Origin: JAGGVT01 sp965369605 | GTDB taxonomy: Bacteria > JAJVIF01 > JAGGVT01 | Reading direction: 5' to 3' | Length of the DNA stretch: 64,000 nucleotides | Assembly (NCBI GenBank): GCA_965369605.1 | Contig: CBDURE010000002.1 | Span: 1-64,000, forward strand | Part shown: piece after piece, positions 36,154 through 45,119 of the stretch | Position numbering within the stretch: the stretch's first letter is position 1 | How the letters are laid out: every line of letters starts with the position of its first letter | Made by a program: the position numbers and the translations under genes | The notes under the pieces: model-generated | Databases searched by the model: none | Seen by the model: the letters and a program-made list of their open reading frames with translations, nothing else | Told to the model about the DNA's origin: nothing

Positions 36154-38526
36154 CTACTCCAACTCTAGATATGTGATATAGTCGTATTCAAATGCTGTTG
36201 ATAATAGTGTTCGGTCACCATCCCTCCATTCACATGTCCCACCATATTTATCCTCATCATTTGAGAGTCCAAAAACCCCTTTATAATCCCATTCTGGCGA
36301 ACCATCATCTTCAATATCCCATACCCAAACGGCAGGAACAATATCAGAGGTGCATGTTGAACCCCCGATGAACGCAATTCGTGCATCATTCCCACTCTCG
36401 ATGGCTGCAATTTGAAGATTGAAATCTGGATCATATGAAAAATGGAATGAGTTTTCGTCCTGGTATAAGTCAATTTCACCATCTGTTAAGGAATTAACTT
36501 TGCCACTTGTATAGCCTATAGCATAGACTTTTACCTTTAAATAATAATGTGAGCTTACTTGATATACACCTAAGATAAAAACAATATCCGCATAGTTACC
36601 CTGGTAGATTTCAATAGCTCTTGGTAGGAAGGCGCCACTATCCGTATCAATTAAAATGTCTTCTTCAAGATCATCTAAGTCGATTGAATACACATAATCT
36701 TCATCATCATAATTAAGATTATAGAAGTCTAAAGAATAGGCACCAGTGAGAAGGGTTTTTTTAAGTAGGACAATATAATCATCATCTCCTCGATTGAGGG
36801 GGCTATCCAAATAACTTACATCATAAAAAACTTTTCCACCTGCCGAGATGATTTCTGACTTGCCAGCCACAGTTAATCTTTCATCATCTTCTCCAGCATC
36901 CGGATCGAACCTTAATCCCCAAATTCTGTATCCTTCCATGTTTGTGTCAATTATCGAGAAAATGTGATCGTACACTGGAGATGGATCTTCATCTATTCGT
37001 GTTGTATCCAATCCAACAATATTATCAATAGTGTATGTTACATCTGCTACATGATCAGTGAAATCATCGTATTGATCCGGGTCACCTGAGGTTCCAGGCT
37101 CATGAGTCCAAAACCCCCTTTGACTATTTGAAGGACCAACTGTGTCTGAATATACCACCAATTCTTCCTCGTCCAAATACTGAGTTTTTCTGGCGTTGAA
37201 ATCAGTAACTGGACCGATACTCCAAGTCTCATCATCGTAAGCAGGAACTATATTATCAAAACTGCCAGTGTAAGTGTAGTGGGCCATATATGCTTTTGTA
37301 ACGCAGGATGATAGATTAGTATCTGTTTCAAAAGCAACAGTTCCGCCGTCTGTGTTCAATTTACGCCATCCAAGAAAAGTCCAACGTGAACCTGCTGATT
37401 GAGAATAATCATAATCATACAGGTAGATGTATGCATTATCATCCCAATTTTGATCTGGTCTGCCGGCAATAAAACTAACTCGATAAACATCACTCCCCAA
37501 TGACCTTACCGCAATTTCCGGCTGCATTGTACTTACATAATCGAAATCAACTCCCTGCCAATCATCTAGTGTATCATCAGTAATCGCAGTTAGAGCCCAA
37601 CCAGAACCACTTGTAGCAATGGAATAAACCTTCACATACGTTTTAGTTCCTCCATTGTCTTTCTCTAATAGAAAGAACAGATCATCAACAGTGTCAATTG
37701 CCAGAGCATCATCCTCATCAGTAGAAATTTCATTCAAGGGTGCTCTATATTCCCATTTAATAAGACCGTCAGGATGTGTTCCGTTTTCAACTAGGAAATA
37801 CTGGTTCATCTTTGATGTGTTGGAATCCCACCAGATTAAAGCAAGAGTTTCCTTATCATCGTTAAATGCGACGTCAATAGCTGGATGATCAGTGGGACCA
37901 TTATAATAACCAATACATTCTACATGATCATATTGTGCTTGCTGTGTTTCTGTGATAACAAGGTGATAAATGTAATAATATTGAGACCGTAGCTGCCCAT
38001 GCCACGGTGGAAATATCTTATCCTCCTTTTCATCATCACCTCTATCCTGAGGTTCGACTTTCACTGAAGAAAAGAACCAGTCGTAGGTTTCAGAGTTATA
38101 ATCACCCTCCGTGTGAGCTAGCCCTTTGAGTTTATCAAAATCATACTCGTTTGCTGCAACATGTGCACTGTTGTATTCTACATCAGTATTTGACTGGGCT
38201 TCATGTTCCCAGAAGCCGGGGTCGGTAGATGGAGAAGCATGTTTGTCCCCGGACCAGAGTAAATTCTCCCTTTCAGTAAGGTATTCGCATTTATCAGCCC
38301 AGAAATCTGTACCCGGAGTATAGTATGAATAATTACCTGGTCGAGGAATAATCCCCCACATTGTGGGAACTTGAAGATGCCTCATCATAGAATCAGATTG
38401 TTCATCCGAGTAATTATCAAATCCTGGAAGACCTCCTATTGGGTCTAATCCCCCTTGTGAACAGCCAGAAACAAAAAGTACTGCTGCTACCACAATCAAT
38501 CCTTTCACAAAGATCCACAATTTCAT
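36154..38526 (-). CDS. Large lipoprotein of unknown function
   Basis: A 790-residue secreted protein with the lipobox FVSGC after a hydrophobic N-terminus. The ATG at 38526 is preferred over the longer frame from 38583 because the signal peptide then starts correctly and GGAG lies upstream. It is acidic and rich in Asp, Tyr and Gly, with many repeated beta-strand patterns (YDYDYSQS, DDYIVLLKK, YLKVKVYAIGY) suggesting a beta-propeller, but no DFDPG repeats. I do not recognise the family. It is the first of three co-oriented lipoprotein genes. Confidence 0.75.
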   Translation of the reverse strand: MKLWIFVKGLIVVAAVLFVSGCSQGGLDPIGGLPGFDNYSDEQSDSMMRHLQVPTMWGIIPRPGNYSYYTPGTDFWADKCEYLTERENLLWSGDKHASPSTDPGFWEHEAQSNTDVEYNSAHVAANEYDFDKLKGLAHTEGDYNSETYDWFFSSVKVEPQDRGDDEKEDKIFPPWHGQLRSQYYYIYHLVITETQQAQYDHVECIGYYNGPTDHPAIDVAFNDDKETLALIWWDSNTSKMNQYFLVENGTHPDGLIKWEYRAPLNEISTDEDDALAIDTVDDLFFLLEKDNGGTKTYVKVYSIATSGSGWALTAITDDTLDDWQGVDFDYVSTMQPEIAVRSLGSDVYRVSFIAGRPDQNWDDNAYIYLYDYDYSQSAGSRWTFLGWRKLNTDGGTVAFETDTNLSSCVTKAYMAHYTYTGSFDNIVPAYDDETWSIGPVTDFNARKTQYLDEEELVVYSDTVGPSNSQRGFWTHEPGTSGDPDQYDDFTDHVADVTYTIDNIVGLDTTRIDEDPSPVYDHIFSIIDTNMEGYRIWGLRFDPDAGEDDERLTVAGKSEIISAGGKVFYDVSYLDSPLNRGDDDYIVLLKKTLLTGAYSLDFYNLNYDDEDYVYSIDLDDLEEDILIDTDSGAFLPRAIEIYQGNYADIVFILGVYQVSSHYYLKVKVYAIGYTSGKVNSLTDGEIDLYQDENSFHFSYDPDFNLQIAAIESGNDARIAFIGGSTCTSDIVPAVWVWDIEDDGSPEWDYKGVFGLSNDEDKYGGTCEWRDGDRTLLSTAFEYDYITYLELE

Positions 38527-39189
38527 CTGAATCACTCCATGTCTTTTGATGTTTAAAAATAAATAAGATAACTGATGAATCAATATCTAAAACAAAGACA
38601 TCTCGATTTTTTGTATAACTCTGAGATATCATTGTGTTGTTTGCTATAATTCACCTTTAAATCAACGCGTTGTTTCGTTATTCTTTGTGGCATATATCAT
38701 CCTCAATCTTGATGTAGATTAGTAACTCACATGAGAATGACCAGCCATCGGTACAAACAACGAAAAGGGATCATAATTCCAAAATCCCTGAATACCAGTG
38801 GTTGAAGACATAGCGAACCTCCAGAATAAGTAAAAACTAAATACCCCTAAAATACTGAGAAAATCAATCTTTAGGACAGCGAAGTTAGTACGATGAAACC
38901 AATATTCTCCTCTCAGTATTAAGAATTATACAATCTGATTTAGTTTTTCACAAGGTCTCATTAAAAGAAAAAGTACATTTTCTTAAGATAAAGTACAATA
39001 TGCACTGTTGCCTACATAATGTAATATATCTGCCTTCTCATATGCTAATCCGACCTACCTTAGGGATAAGATAAGTTGGTCAGCATACAGAATCTACAAC
39101 ACATGGGAATCTGTGTTTGGTTTGTCATTTGGGTTTACACTTATTCATTGAGCTATATCTATCATCTGGGAATGCGCGATTATAGATTA
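38527..39189. other. Non-coding stretch upstream of the lipoprotein genes
   Basis: No gene is visible. AATACTGAGA (38851-38860) and TCTCAGTATT (38911-38920) form a perfect 10-bp inverted repeat with a 50-base loop. Direct repeat R2 lies at 39040-39121. The stretch must contain the promoter of the lipoprotein genes, but I could not pick a convincing one in this AT-rich DNA. Confidence 0.6.
39040..39121. repeat. Imperfect direct repeat R2
   Basis: This is the partner of R1 (30435-30516), about 80% identical and in the same orientation, including GCTAA, CTTAGGGA, AAGATA, TTGGT and ATACAGAAT. Together R1 and R2 bracket exactly the three lipoprotein genes, as cargo flanked by recombination sites would be. 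The divergence means that any insertion is not recent, or that the sites belong to a family. Confidence 0.7.
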
Positions 39190-39666
39190 CTAACTCTCTG
39201 CAAGTTCCTTCTCTAAATCCTTGATTTTAATGGTCGCTTGTTTTTGAGTAAGTTTGGATATCTCCTTGTAATCAGGCTTATCGCCCAACTGGTGCTGGAG
39301 GTATCCGAGGTATCGAAGTTGTTTAACTGAAATCTTATCTCCTTTACTTTTCTGTTTGGGTTCAGAATTATCATTATCGTCAGGACTTTTCTTGTTCTTC
39401 GGTATGGCTTTCCTGACGTGATTCGACAAGAGTTTCCCATTACCCGCAGACTTGCGAGAGTTACCATCAAGAATCTGTTTGATCTTATTGGCAACTGTTT
39501 GCTTGCAACCATTAATGCACTCAGTATAAACTTCATCGAGATCAAAATCTGAACCTTCAAATTCTGTAGACACAAGAGCGAACTGAAGAAGCGGATTAAC
39601 CTCCTCATCCATTAATCCGAATGCTTGCGGATACCGCAAGATGGCGATCTCAAGTGATCCATGCAT
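39190..39666 (-). CDS. Hypothetical mobile-element protein
   Basis: A 158-residue protein. AAGGAGG stands six bases before the ATG at 39666, which decides the start. The N-terminal third is acidic. The middle is a basic linker rich in Lys, Asn and Asp. The C-terminal part (KQLRYLGYLQHQLGDKPDYK) resembles short helical segments of element-encoded DNA-associated proteins, but I cannot name a family. The start overlaps the end of the DUF2958 gene, so both are in one transcript. Confidence 0.7.
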   Translation of the reverse strand: MHGSLEIAILRYPQAFGLMDEEVNPLLQFALVSTEFEGSDFDLDEVYTECINGCKQTVANKIKQILDGNSRKSAGNGKLLSNHVRKAIPKNKKSPDDNDNSEPKQKSKGDKISVKQLRYLGYLQHQLGDKPDYKEISKLTQKQATIKIKDLEKELAES

Positions 39667-40003
39667 AACCAACCTCCTTCATTACTTCCTTGAGTGTTTT
39701 ATCACGCCAGTAAAGATCACGCTCTATTGGAAGGTTGAACCTTCCACGAACTTTCTTTAACTCAGAAAGCCAGAAGTATCCGAGTTCGGTTTCCAAACCC
39801 TCAACCAGCCCAAAGAATTGGACATCACCTGACTTTGAGTCTTTTGATGCGCTACACGCGAACCACGTCCAGTCAGCATCAGGAGTGAAGAACTTAACAA
39901 TAACAATCAATTTATCTGATGAAAGTTCACACCCAGGCCCGGACGGATGATGCGGGTCTTGGGCTTCGAGTCTCATCAAATCACTTTCCAGTAATAATTC
40001 CAT
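39650..40003 (-). CDS. DUF2958 family protein
   Basis: A 117-residue protein with the hallmarks of DUF2958: KFFTPDADWTWFA, FFGLVEGLETELGYF and ELKKVRGRFNLPIERDL. The family is common on plasmids and integrative elements next to replication and transfer genes. Its biochemical role is unknown to me. GGAGG lies nine bases before the ATG. The gene supports the view that 39-44 kb is part of a mobile element. Confidence 0.8.
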   Translation of the reverse strand: MELLLESDLMRLEAQDPHHPSGPGCELSSDKLIVIVKFFTPDADWTWFACSASKDSKSGDVQFFGLVEGLETELGYFWLSELKKVRGRFNLPIERDLYWRDKTLKEVMKEVGYAWIT

Positions 40004-40041
40004 GAATTATCACCTCCGTAGTAGTTTTCAGTATCAAAAGA

Positions 40042-40338
40042 TTATGCGCTTATCTCAACGAAGTCCTCATCATCAATGAAGAGTTCAAGTTGGAAACCCT
40101 CCAGAAAATCAGGAGGTTTGATTGATACAATTTCAAATCCAGATGAGCTTATCGATAAGCAGATATCAAATCCACATAGTTCAATCGAGTGTTTTCCTTT
40201 CGGGAGATTGCCAACATCCGATAAAACCAAGTGATAGAGATTCGATAAATGTTCATCGTGGATTTCCTGTATCCTGTCCGCTCTGCCATTATGCCAGCGC
40301 GAAAGCCAGAACAGGCTTCTAATATCTCCTATACGCAA
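40042..40338 (-). CDS. Hypothetical 98-residue protein
   Basis: An unrecognised small acidic protein with the start MRIGDIRSLFWLSRW and a beta-rich C-terminus. The start is TTG at 40338; GGAGG nine bases upstream supports it, and no ATG fits. It is the first gene of a three-gene minus-strand run with the DUF2958 gene and the 158-residue protein, separated from the former by 38 bp. Confidence 0.65.
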   Translation of the reverse strand: MRIGDIRSLFWLSRWHNGRADRIQEIHDEHLSNLYHLVLSDVGNLPKGKHSIELCGFDICLSISSSGFEIVSIKPPDFLEGFQLELFIDDEDFVEISA

Positions 40339-40852
40339 GGTGAACCACCTCCATAGACCATACGAGATACAAGTTGTTTAGAGAGGGATTTTAAAGGGCA
40401 AACTGATTCTGTATGTCCAGCGTAACATGCTCTTCTAAAGGCATGTCAACCTTACATCTGTCAACATTTCTGAGAGTGGGTTTTTATTGATAAAATGTGA
40501 TTATGCTGCTTTCCGTCGAGCCAGGGAATTGGTTCCGATCTGGTTCCACTTGCGGGTAACAGTCTCCCGTGAGCCAGCGATAGAGTCACAAGACTTTCTT
40601 CGAGGATATCTGCCCTTTGTACAATTCAGAATCCGCAAGGGGATATTTTTGTACTTTGAATCCTTTAAGGTGATCTGTCGGGAAGGCGGTATGAAATACT
40701 GGAATATTCTTTAAACAATTTTCGTTTAAAACAGTCTTATTTACAGTATGGTTGACAGATAGTTAGGCATAGCTTATAATTACATTATAGAAACTTGCAG
40801 ATTGACAATAAAAATGCTTTAATATGCGACATTATTTAGGAGGTGAACAGTT
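40339..40852. other. Gap with a start-less helix-turn-helix-like fragment
   Basis: No complete gene. On the minus strand, 40501-40709 is open between stops and reads IPLRILNC, RRKSCDSIAG, SRETVTRKWNQIG and a basic end. SRETVTR is typical of winged helix-turn-helix recognition helices (Crp-like), but no start codon exists, so it may be a gene relic. The region also holds the promoter for the gene at 40853, which I could not place. Confidence 0.4.
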
Positions 40853-41437
40853 TTGAATAATAAATCTTTCTTCATAACGCTTTTATGTATTGTGGTAATT
40901 TCTTTAGGACTTTGCCTAAAGGATTGTGTCTATTTTGGTCCGAATTCATCCGATTCTCAACGAATCGCTGATGAAGCAGAAATGAAAGCCAATTATATCA
41001 GATTTATCATAGAAATTGAGAAATATGAAGAGAAAAACGGGGTTTACCCTACATCCATTGACCTTGTGATTCGGGATAGGATCAAAAACGTTTTCTCTGG
41101 AAAGCCAATTAAGCATATTAGCTTATTCAGTAATGAAGTCCGTAAAGGTGATTATACCTATATTCCAATCAAATATAATTACAAAAATCATGGTTATCAT
41201 TTGTTCATTTATCATCAAGATATTCGCAACCTTACTGCGAACAATTGGAATGACTTGATTAACAGCCATGAAAAGGATTGTAATCTTTCTTATTTCAATT
41301 CCTCAAAAAATAGTACGTTACCAAAAGAAATTATCTATGAATCATTGCAACAATTCATAGATGAAGAGGTTGCATCATCTCATCAAGCAAGCGAACTCTC
41401 AAAAGGATTACACCTATTTATGGAGTCACACTATTAA
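40853..41437 (+). CDS. Hypothetical exported protein with N-terminal membrane segment
   Basis: A 194-residue protein starting at TTG, with GGAGGT nine bases upstream. A hydrophobic segment (FFITLLCIVVISLGLCL) is a signal anchor or possibly a lipoprotein signal with Cys at LGLC. The remainder is a soluble, Tyr- and Asn-rich domain (KNGVYPTSIDLVIRD) reminiscent of pseudopilin-like periplasmic proteins, but no family is assigned. It is transcribed alone on the plus strand and ends directly in a strong terminator. Confidence 0.7.
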   Translation: MNNKSFFITLLCIVVISLGLCLKDCVYFGPNSSDSQRIADEAEMKANYIRFIIEIEKYEEKNGVYPTSIDLVIRDRIKNVFSGKPIKHISLFSNEVRKGDYTYIPIKYNYKNHGYHLFIYHQDIRNLTANNWNDLINSHEKDCNLSYFNSSKNSTLPKEIIYESLQQFIDEEVASSHQASELSKGLHLFMESHY

Positions 41438-41460
41438 CCCTAGTTTTTTCTAGGGTTTTT
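41436..41460 (+). terminator. Rho-independent terminator
   Basis: AACCCTAG (41436-41443) pairs with CTAGGGTT (41450-41457) across six Ts, followed by a T-run. The first two bases are the end of the TAA stop of the preceding gene. It closes the single-gene transcript of 40853-41437. Confidence 0.85.
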
Positions 41461-41563
41461 CTATTTCTCAAGAATTTAATAAATCATAAAGAGTTCGAAA
41501 TTTTCAGGTTTACAATTTCCTGCAAACGGGGTATTTTCAATTTACATCTGTTATAAGGTAAGA

Positions 41564-42253
41564 TTAATCTCCACTATATGATGGTTGCCAACCATTAGGA
41601 ACGATTTCCATTTTTGAAGGATTTACAGGACGCATGTATGGATCAATAACAATATGCCAATTCTCACCTTCAAAAAATAAAACAGCCCAGTTATGTACCC
41701 CTCTTACATGATCTTTTGATGGGTCTGATTGACTCGAACCTCTTTCGATGATTACAATTGGAAGAACTATATTTACGTTGTCAAATTCACCTATTCGGGA
41801 GGCTAAGGATTCTTTATACTCTTCTGTTTTATCATTTAAAAACGAAATCGAGTCTGTCGCAATTTGGCTACAAGAACGATAATTAGGCTTCAAACAACTC
41901 TTGTATCCTGTAGAATGATTGGATAAATACTCCTCAATAAAAGGTTTATACTCAAGCTGAATATGATCTAAATATTTGATATATTCTTCTTCAATGAAAG
42001 CCGAATCCTGATAGTCATCAGTAAAAATTCCATATTCAGGACAATTATCGATAAATTGTTCAAAACTACATGTATAGACATTCCACGGACAATGAATTGT
42101 ATACCCATATGTGTATCCATTTTTAAAAGAAATGGCAGAGAATATAATGATAGAAATAACTGCCAAGAACCATGGACTAATTTTATACCAAGCAGTTTTT
42201 CTCTGTGTAGCAATTCCTTGAGTGCTTCTTTTTCCTGTTCCCTTTTTTGGCAT
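41564..42253 (-). CDS. Membrane-anchored transglutaminase-like protein
   Basis: A 229-residue protein with a basic cytoplasmic tail, one membrane helix (residues about 27-45, WFLAVISIIIFSAISF) and an outside domain. The pattern Cys in YRSCSQIATDSISF, His in GVHNWAVLFFEGENWH and Asp in IVIDPYM fits the Cys-His-Asp triad order of the transglutaminase/papain-like superfamily. The strand spacing after the His is typical. No close family is recognised. It faces the gene at 40853 (convergent) and may process or crosslink cell-envelope proteins. Confidence 0.6.
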   Translation of the reverse strand: MPKKGTGKRSTQGIATQRKTAWYKISPWFLAVISIIIFSAISFKNGYTYGYTIHCPWNVYTCSFEQFIDNCPEYGIFTDDYQDSAFIEEEYIKYLDHIQLEYKPFIEEYLSNHSTGYKSCLKPNYRSCSQIATDSISFLNDKTEEYKESLASRIGEFDNVNIVLPIVIIERGSSQSDPSKDHVRGVHNWAVLFFEGENWHIVIDPYMRPVNPSKMEIVPNGWQPSYSGD

Positions 42254-42395
42254 TCTTACTCAGATTAAGATATGAATTTTAATAAATGACGACAGATTTG
42301 TGGATTATACAAGGTGTAAACAGGTTTTTCAATGCCTTTTTCTATGTTTTGAAAATACTAGTAAATTTATTTGCTATTAAAACTGAAAGAGATCA

Positions 42396-44030
42396 TTACC
42401 TACTTCCTTCTAAATATTCCAAATCATCCGGTGTTTTTGTTTCCTGAGTATCCTCTTTTGGTTTAGGCTTCATTCGCTCTTTAAGTATTTCCTCTATTCG
42501 CACTCTTCGCATTTTAACATTGCTTTCCATTAAAGTAAGCGATGAATACTTGTTATCGAATGGGAATTCAATATCCGTACCTATTGGATTATCCAACGTT
42601 TTAATCATCTCAGGATGAGACATTGCTCCTTTAATCATCACATACGCTTGCCTGAATTCAAGCCGTGATAGATTGTAGAATGCAATCTCCCATAGTTCCT
42701 GCAGTGTGAACTTCTTCTGCTCAACCTGCATTAAATCAACTTCCTGCTCCTCCATAGCCTCAACAATATTCGCAGTTTCTTTAGATAAGCGTTCGGCATC
42801 CTGCCGGGAAGTCCTGAAATAAATTTGAGTTTGAGCGTTACTTAAAATGAGAGATATTAATTTCTCATCCAGTTGCTTTAAACTCTGATGCGCCATGGTC
42901 AGGCACAATGCGAATTTCCTTGCTTCCGCAAGGACAGTTCCGAACGAGTCAGTAGCGATATTCTGAAACTCATCGACATACAGCGCAAACGGAAAACGTT
43001 CCTCGACTTTTCTGGCCAGGAAACTCATCTCTATATCTGACATTATCAATGCGCCGAATAAATCTGCGGAGATGGCAAGTTTGCCCTTTGCCAGATTTAT
43101 TAGCAGAATTCCTCTTGTATCCATAATATGCTTGATGTTGAACGAGGATTTCTTTTGCGCCAGTCTTGCACCAATCCGACCATCCGCCATAAATGCCGAT
43201 ACTTTGTTCAAAGACGATTCGATATACATTGACCTTTCTCTCGAAGACCAATTATTGTATCTATTTTTGAAAAACTCCTTCACCTGATCCTGATCTGTTT
43301 TTTCCAGAAGAGACCTTCTGAAATCCGCATCAGTAAGCACCTTCTCGAATTCCGCCAGTGTATATCCATGTTCTATGAGTAGGGCGAGAGTATTTCGGAG
43401 GATGTCCTCCATTCTTGGCCCCCACATATCTTCCCAGATGCGCTTGAACGCCAGTAGCAGTTTCGCTACCTGCTCTGCAATCAAAACTCCTTCTCGACGT
43501 TCAAGCGGATTATATGCAAGCATATGATCCATATCTTCCATATCAAGAATGTAGGTATTCTTGATTCTATCTCCGAGGAACGGGAGAACACCTTTTATCA
43601 AATCGCCGTGGGGATCAATTACGCATATACCCATGCCATTCGAAATATCTTGAATGATGAAGTTCATTAACAGCGAACTTTTTCCTGAGCCGGATGCTCC
43701 AACGACATACATGTGAGTTGGGCGATATTTACCCGGCAGGACTAAAACATCACTCTGAATATCTTCACTAAATCTGCCAACTTCCAAAGGAGGTTCATCA
43801 TTACCTCCCCAAGGATTCTGGTCAGATAACTCCCAGACAAGAACTCGTTTTGCCTCCATCATCTTATTGCGGACTTTCGTATAACCGGAAGTGTGATCTT
43901 CAAGGAAGTAAAGGAATCGAACGAGAGCTTCACGAATGGAAGACCAGAAAATGAAGATAAGTACGATTATTCCAATCGTTACGCCGATTGAAAAAAGTTG
44001 CTCCCAAAAATCAGAGTCGAATATATTCAT
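42396..44030 (-). CDS. VirD4/TraD-like coupling ATPase (type IV DNA-transfer motor)
   Basis: A 544-residue protein with an N-terminal membrane helix (GVTIGIIVLIFIFW). The ATPase core has Walker A GASGSGKSSLL, VIDPHGDL, and Walker B FALYVDEFQNIATDSF. This layout is that of the TraG/TraD-like DNA-binding ATPases that dock relaxosomes to a type IV channel. AAGGAAGG precedes the ATG. No relaxase or channel genes are in the window, so the element is partial or works with genes elsewhere. A HerA-like phage-defence or repair role is a less likely alternative. Confidence 0.82.
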   Translation of the reverse strand: MNIFDSDFWEQLFSIGVTIGIIVLIFIFWSSIREALVRFLYFLEDHTSGYTKVRNKMMEAKRVLVWELSDQNPWGGNDEPPLEVGRFSEDIQSDVLVLPGKYRPTHMYVVGASGSGKSSLLMNFIIQDISNGMGICVIDPHGDLIKGVLPFLGDRIKNTYILDMEDMDHMLAYNPLERREGVLIAEQVAKLLLAFKRIWEDMWGPRMEDILRNTLALLIEHGYTLAEFEKVLTDADFRRSLLEKTDQDQVKEFFKNRYNNWSSRERSMYIESSLNKVSAFMADGRIGARLAQKKSSFNIKHIMDTRGILLINLAKGKLAISADLFGALIMSDIEMSFLARKVEERFPFALYVDEFQNIATDSFGTVLAEARKFALCLTMAHQSLKQLDEKLISLILSNAQTQIYFRTSRQDAERLSKETANIVEAMEEQEVDLMQVEQKKFTLQELWEIAFYNLSRLEFRQAYVMIKGAMSHPEMIKTLDNPIGTDIEFPFDNKYSSLTLMESNVKMRRVRIEEILKERMKPKPKEDTQETKTPDDLEYLEGSR

Positions 44031-44130
44031 AGAACCTTCCTTGGAAAATTTGACGCTAATTATACATAAATCTAAATTAAAAAACTAATTCCCCCCGCGC
44101 ACTGTCGTTTGAATAGCCGATCCTCGACCG

Positions 44131-44192
44131 CTCCCGATCGTCGGGAGGGGCGGAGTCGGGGACAATTTTTGAATGAGAAAAAAGAGATATGC
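44131..44192. repeat. Right copy of the 55-bp inverted repeat with a hairpin
   Basis: Bases 44138-44192 are the perfect reverse complement of 1-55. CTCCCGA (44131-44137) and TCGGGAG (44141-44147) form a short stem with a TCG loop. The site coincides with the change from AT-rich accessory genes to GC-richer backbone genes, and lies between two divergently transcribed genes (coupling ATPase and endonuclease III). Confidence 0.9.
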
Positions 44193-44271
44193 CAGTCAGA
44201 GACAGGGAAACGGAGATATCCAGCATATACTTTGCTCCTACAGGGTGTTAAGTAGACCCTTTAAATGATTT

Positions 44272-45054
44272 ATGGTAGAATTCAGAAGGTCGTTCGATAA
44301 TCGTTCCAGAATGACCGATGCTATCCAGTATGAGATATTTATTCTGAGATTATCTAAAATGCCAAATCTCTCAAACGAATCCGCACGAAAAAAGCGCGTC
44401 AAATCGCTTATTAAAAATCTAAATGAATTCTATCCTGTGTTTAAATCCAAAAAACGCTACGATCCGCTCGATGAACTTGTACTGACAATCCTCTCGCAAA
44501 ACACAAACGACAACAATTCCTTCGAAGGCTATAAACGGCTTAAAAGCAAGTTTCCAACGTGGGATAAAGTCGCGAGGGCTAATCCCAAAACAATTGAGAA
44601 AGCGATCAGAATCGCGGGACTTGCTCCGACCAAGACCAAATATATCAAGGGTGTTCTGGATGGCATCGCCGCGGAGAATCGGGCAAAGAATCGTTTGAAA
44701 AAAGGTTCGCCATATCATCTGAATCATCTAAAAAAAATGACACTTGAGGAAGCTTTGGATTACCTGACATCGTTCAAGGGTGTCGGGCAGAAAACGGCCG
44801 CTTGTGTACTGGCATTTTCTCTGGATATGCCGTCCTTTCCAATCGACACACATGTGCGCAGAATCCTGGTCAGGCAGGGGATAATTCCCGCTAATATGGC
44901 CGCTGAAAATGCGCATCATGTGATGTATCGCCTGACAGTTCCTGATGAACGTTATCGATTCCACATGAGTTTGATACGATATGGCCGCGACATTTGCCAC
45001 GCTCGTAATCCTGAGTGTGGTAAATGCGTTATCAAACGAAATTGCGAATATTGA
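44272..45054 (+). CDS. nth: Endonuclease III, DNA glycosylase/AP lyase
   Basis: A base-excision repair enzyme for oxidised pyrimidines. The helix-hairpin-helix FKGVGQKTAACVL carries the catalytic lysine, and the catalytic aspartate is in FPIDTHVRRI. Four cysteines at the C-terminus (C-x6-C-x2-C-x5-C, in CHARNPECGKCVIKRNCEY) bind a [4Fe-4S] cluster. The frame opens at 44272, but Met at 44359 (MPNLSNES) gives 231 residues, nearer the usual length. Neither start has a good ribosome site. It is the first gene of the backbone side of the junction. Confidence 0.95.
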   Translation: MVEFRRSFDNRSRMTDAIQYEIFILRLSKMPNLSNESARKKRVKSLIKNLNEFYPVFKSKKRYDPLDELVLTILSQNTNDNNSFEGYKRLKSKFPTWDKVARANPKTIEKAIRIAGLAPTKTKYIKGVLDGIAAENRAKNRLKKGSPYHLNHLKKMTLEEALDYLTSFKGVGQKTAACVLAFSLDMPSFPIDTHVRRILVRQGIIPANMAAENAHHVMYRLTVPDERYRFHMSLIRYGRDICHARNPECGKCVIKRNCEY

Positions 45055-45119
45055 ATAACCTCTAACTAACAATATATGGTATAATAAATGCGATTTATTT
45101 TACGTTTTATTCCAAAACC

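Noticed and set aside
30559..38526. Large proteins with many repeats considered as adhesins of a type I or autotransporter system
   Set aside because: All three have clear lipoboxes and no RTX or autotransporter domain, so they are called lipoproteins.
40501..40709. Minus-strand frame with SRETVTRKWNQ that looks like a Crp-type recognition helix
   Set aside because: It has no start codon and only about 68 codons between stops, so it is kept as a possible relic and not as a gene.
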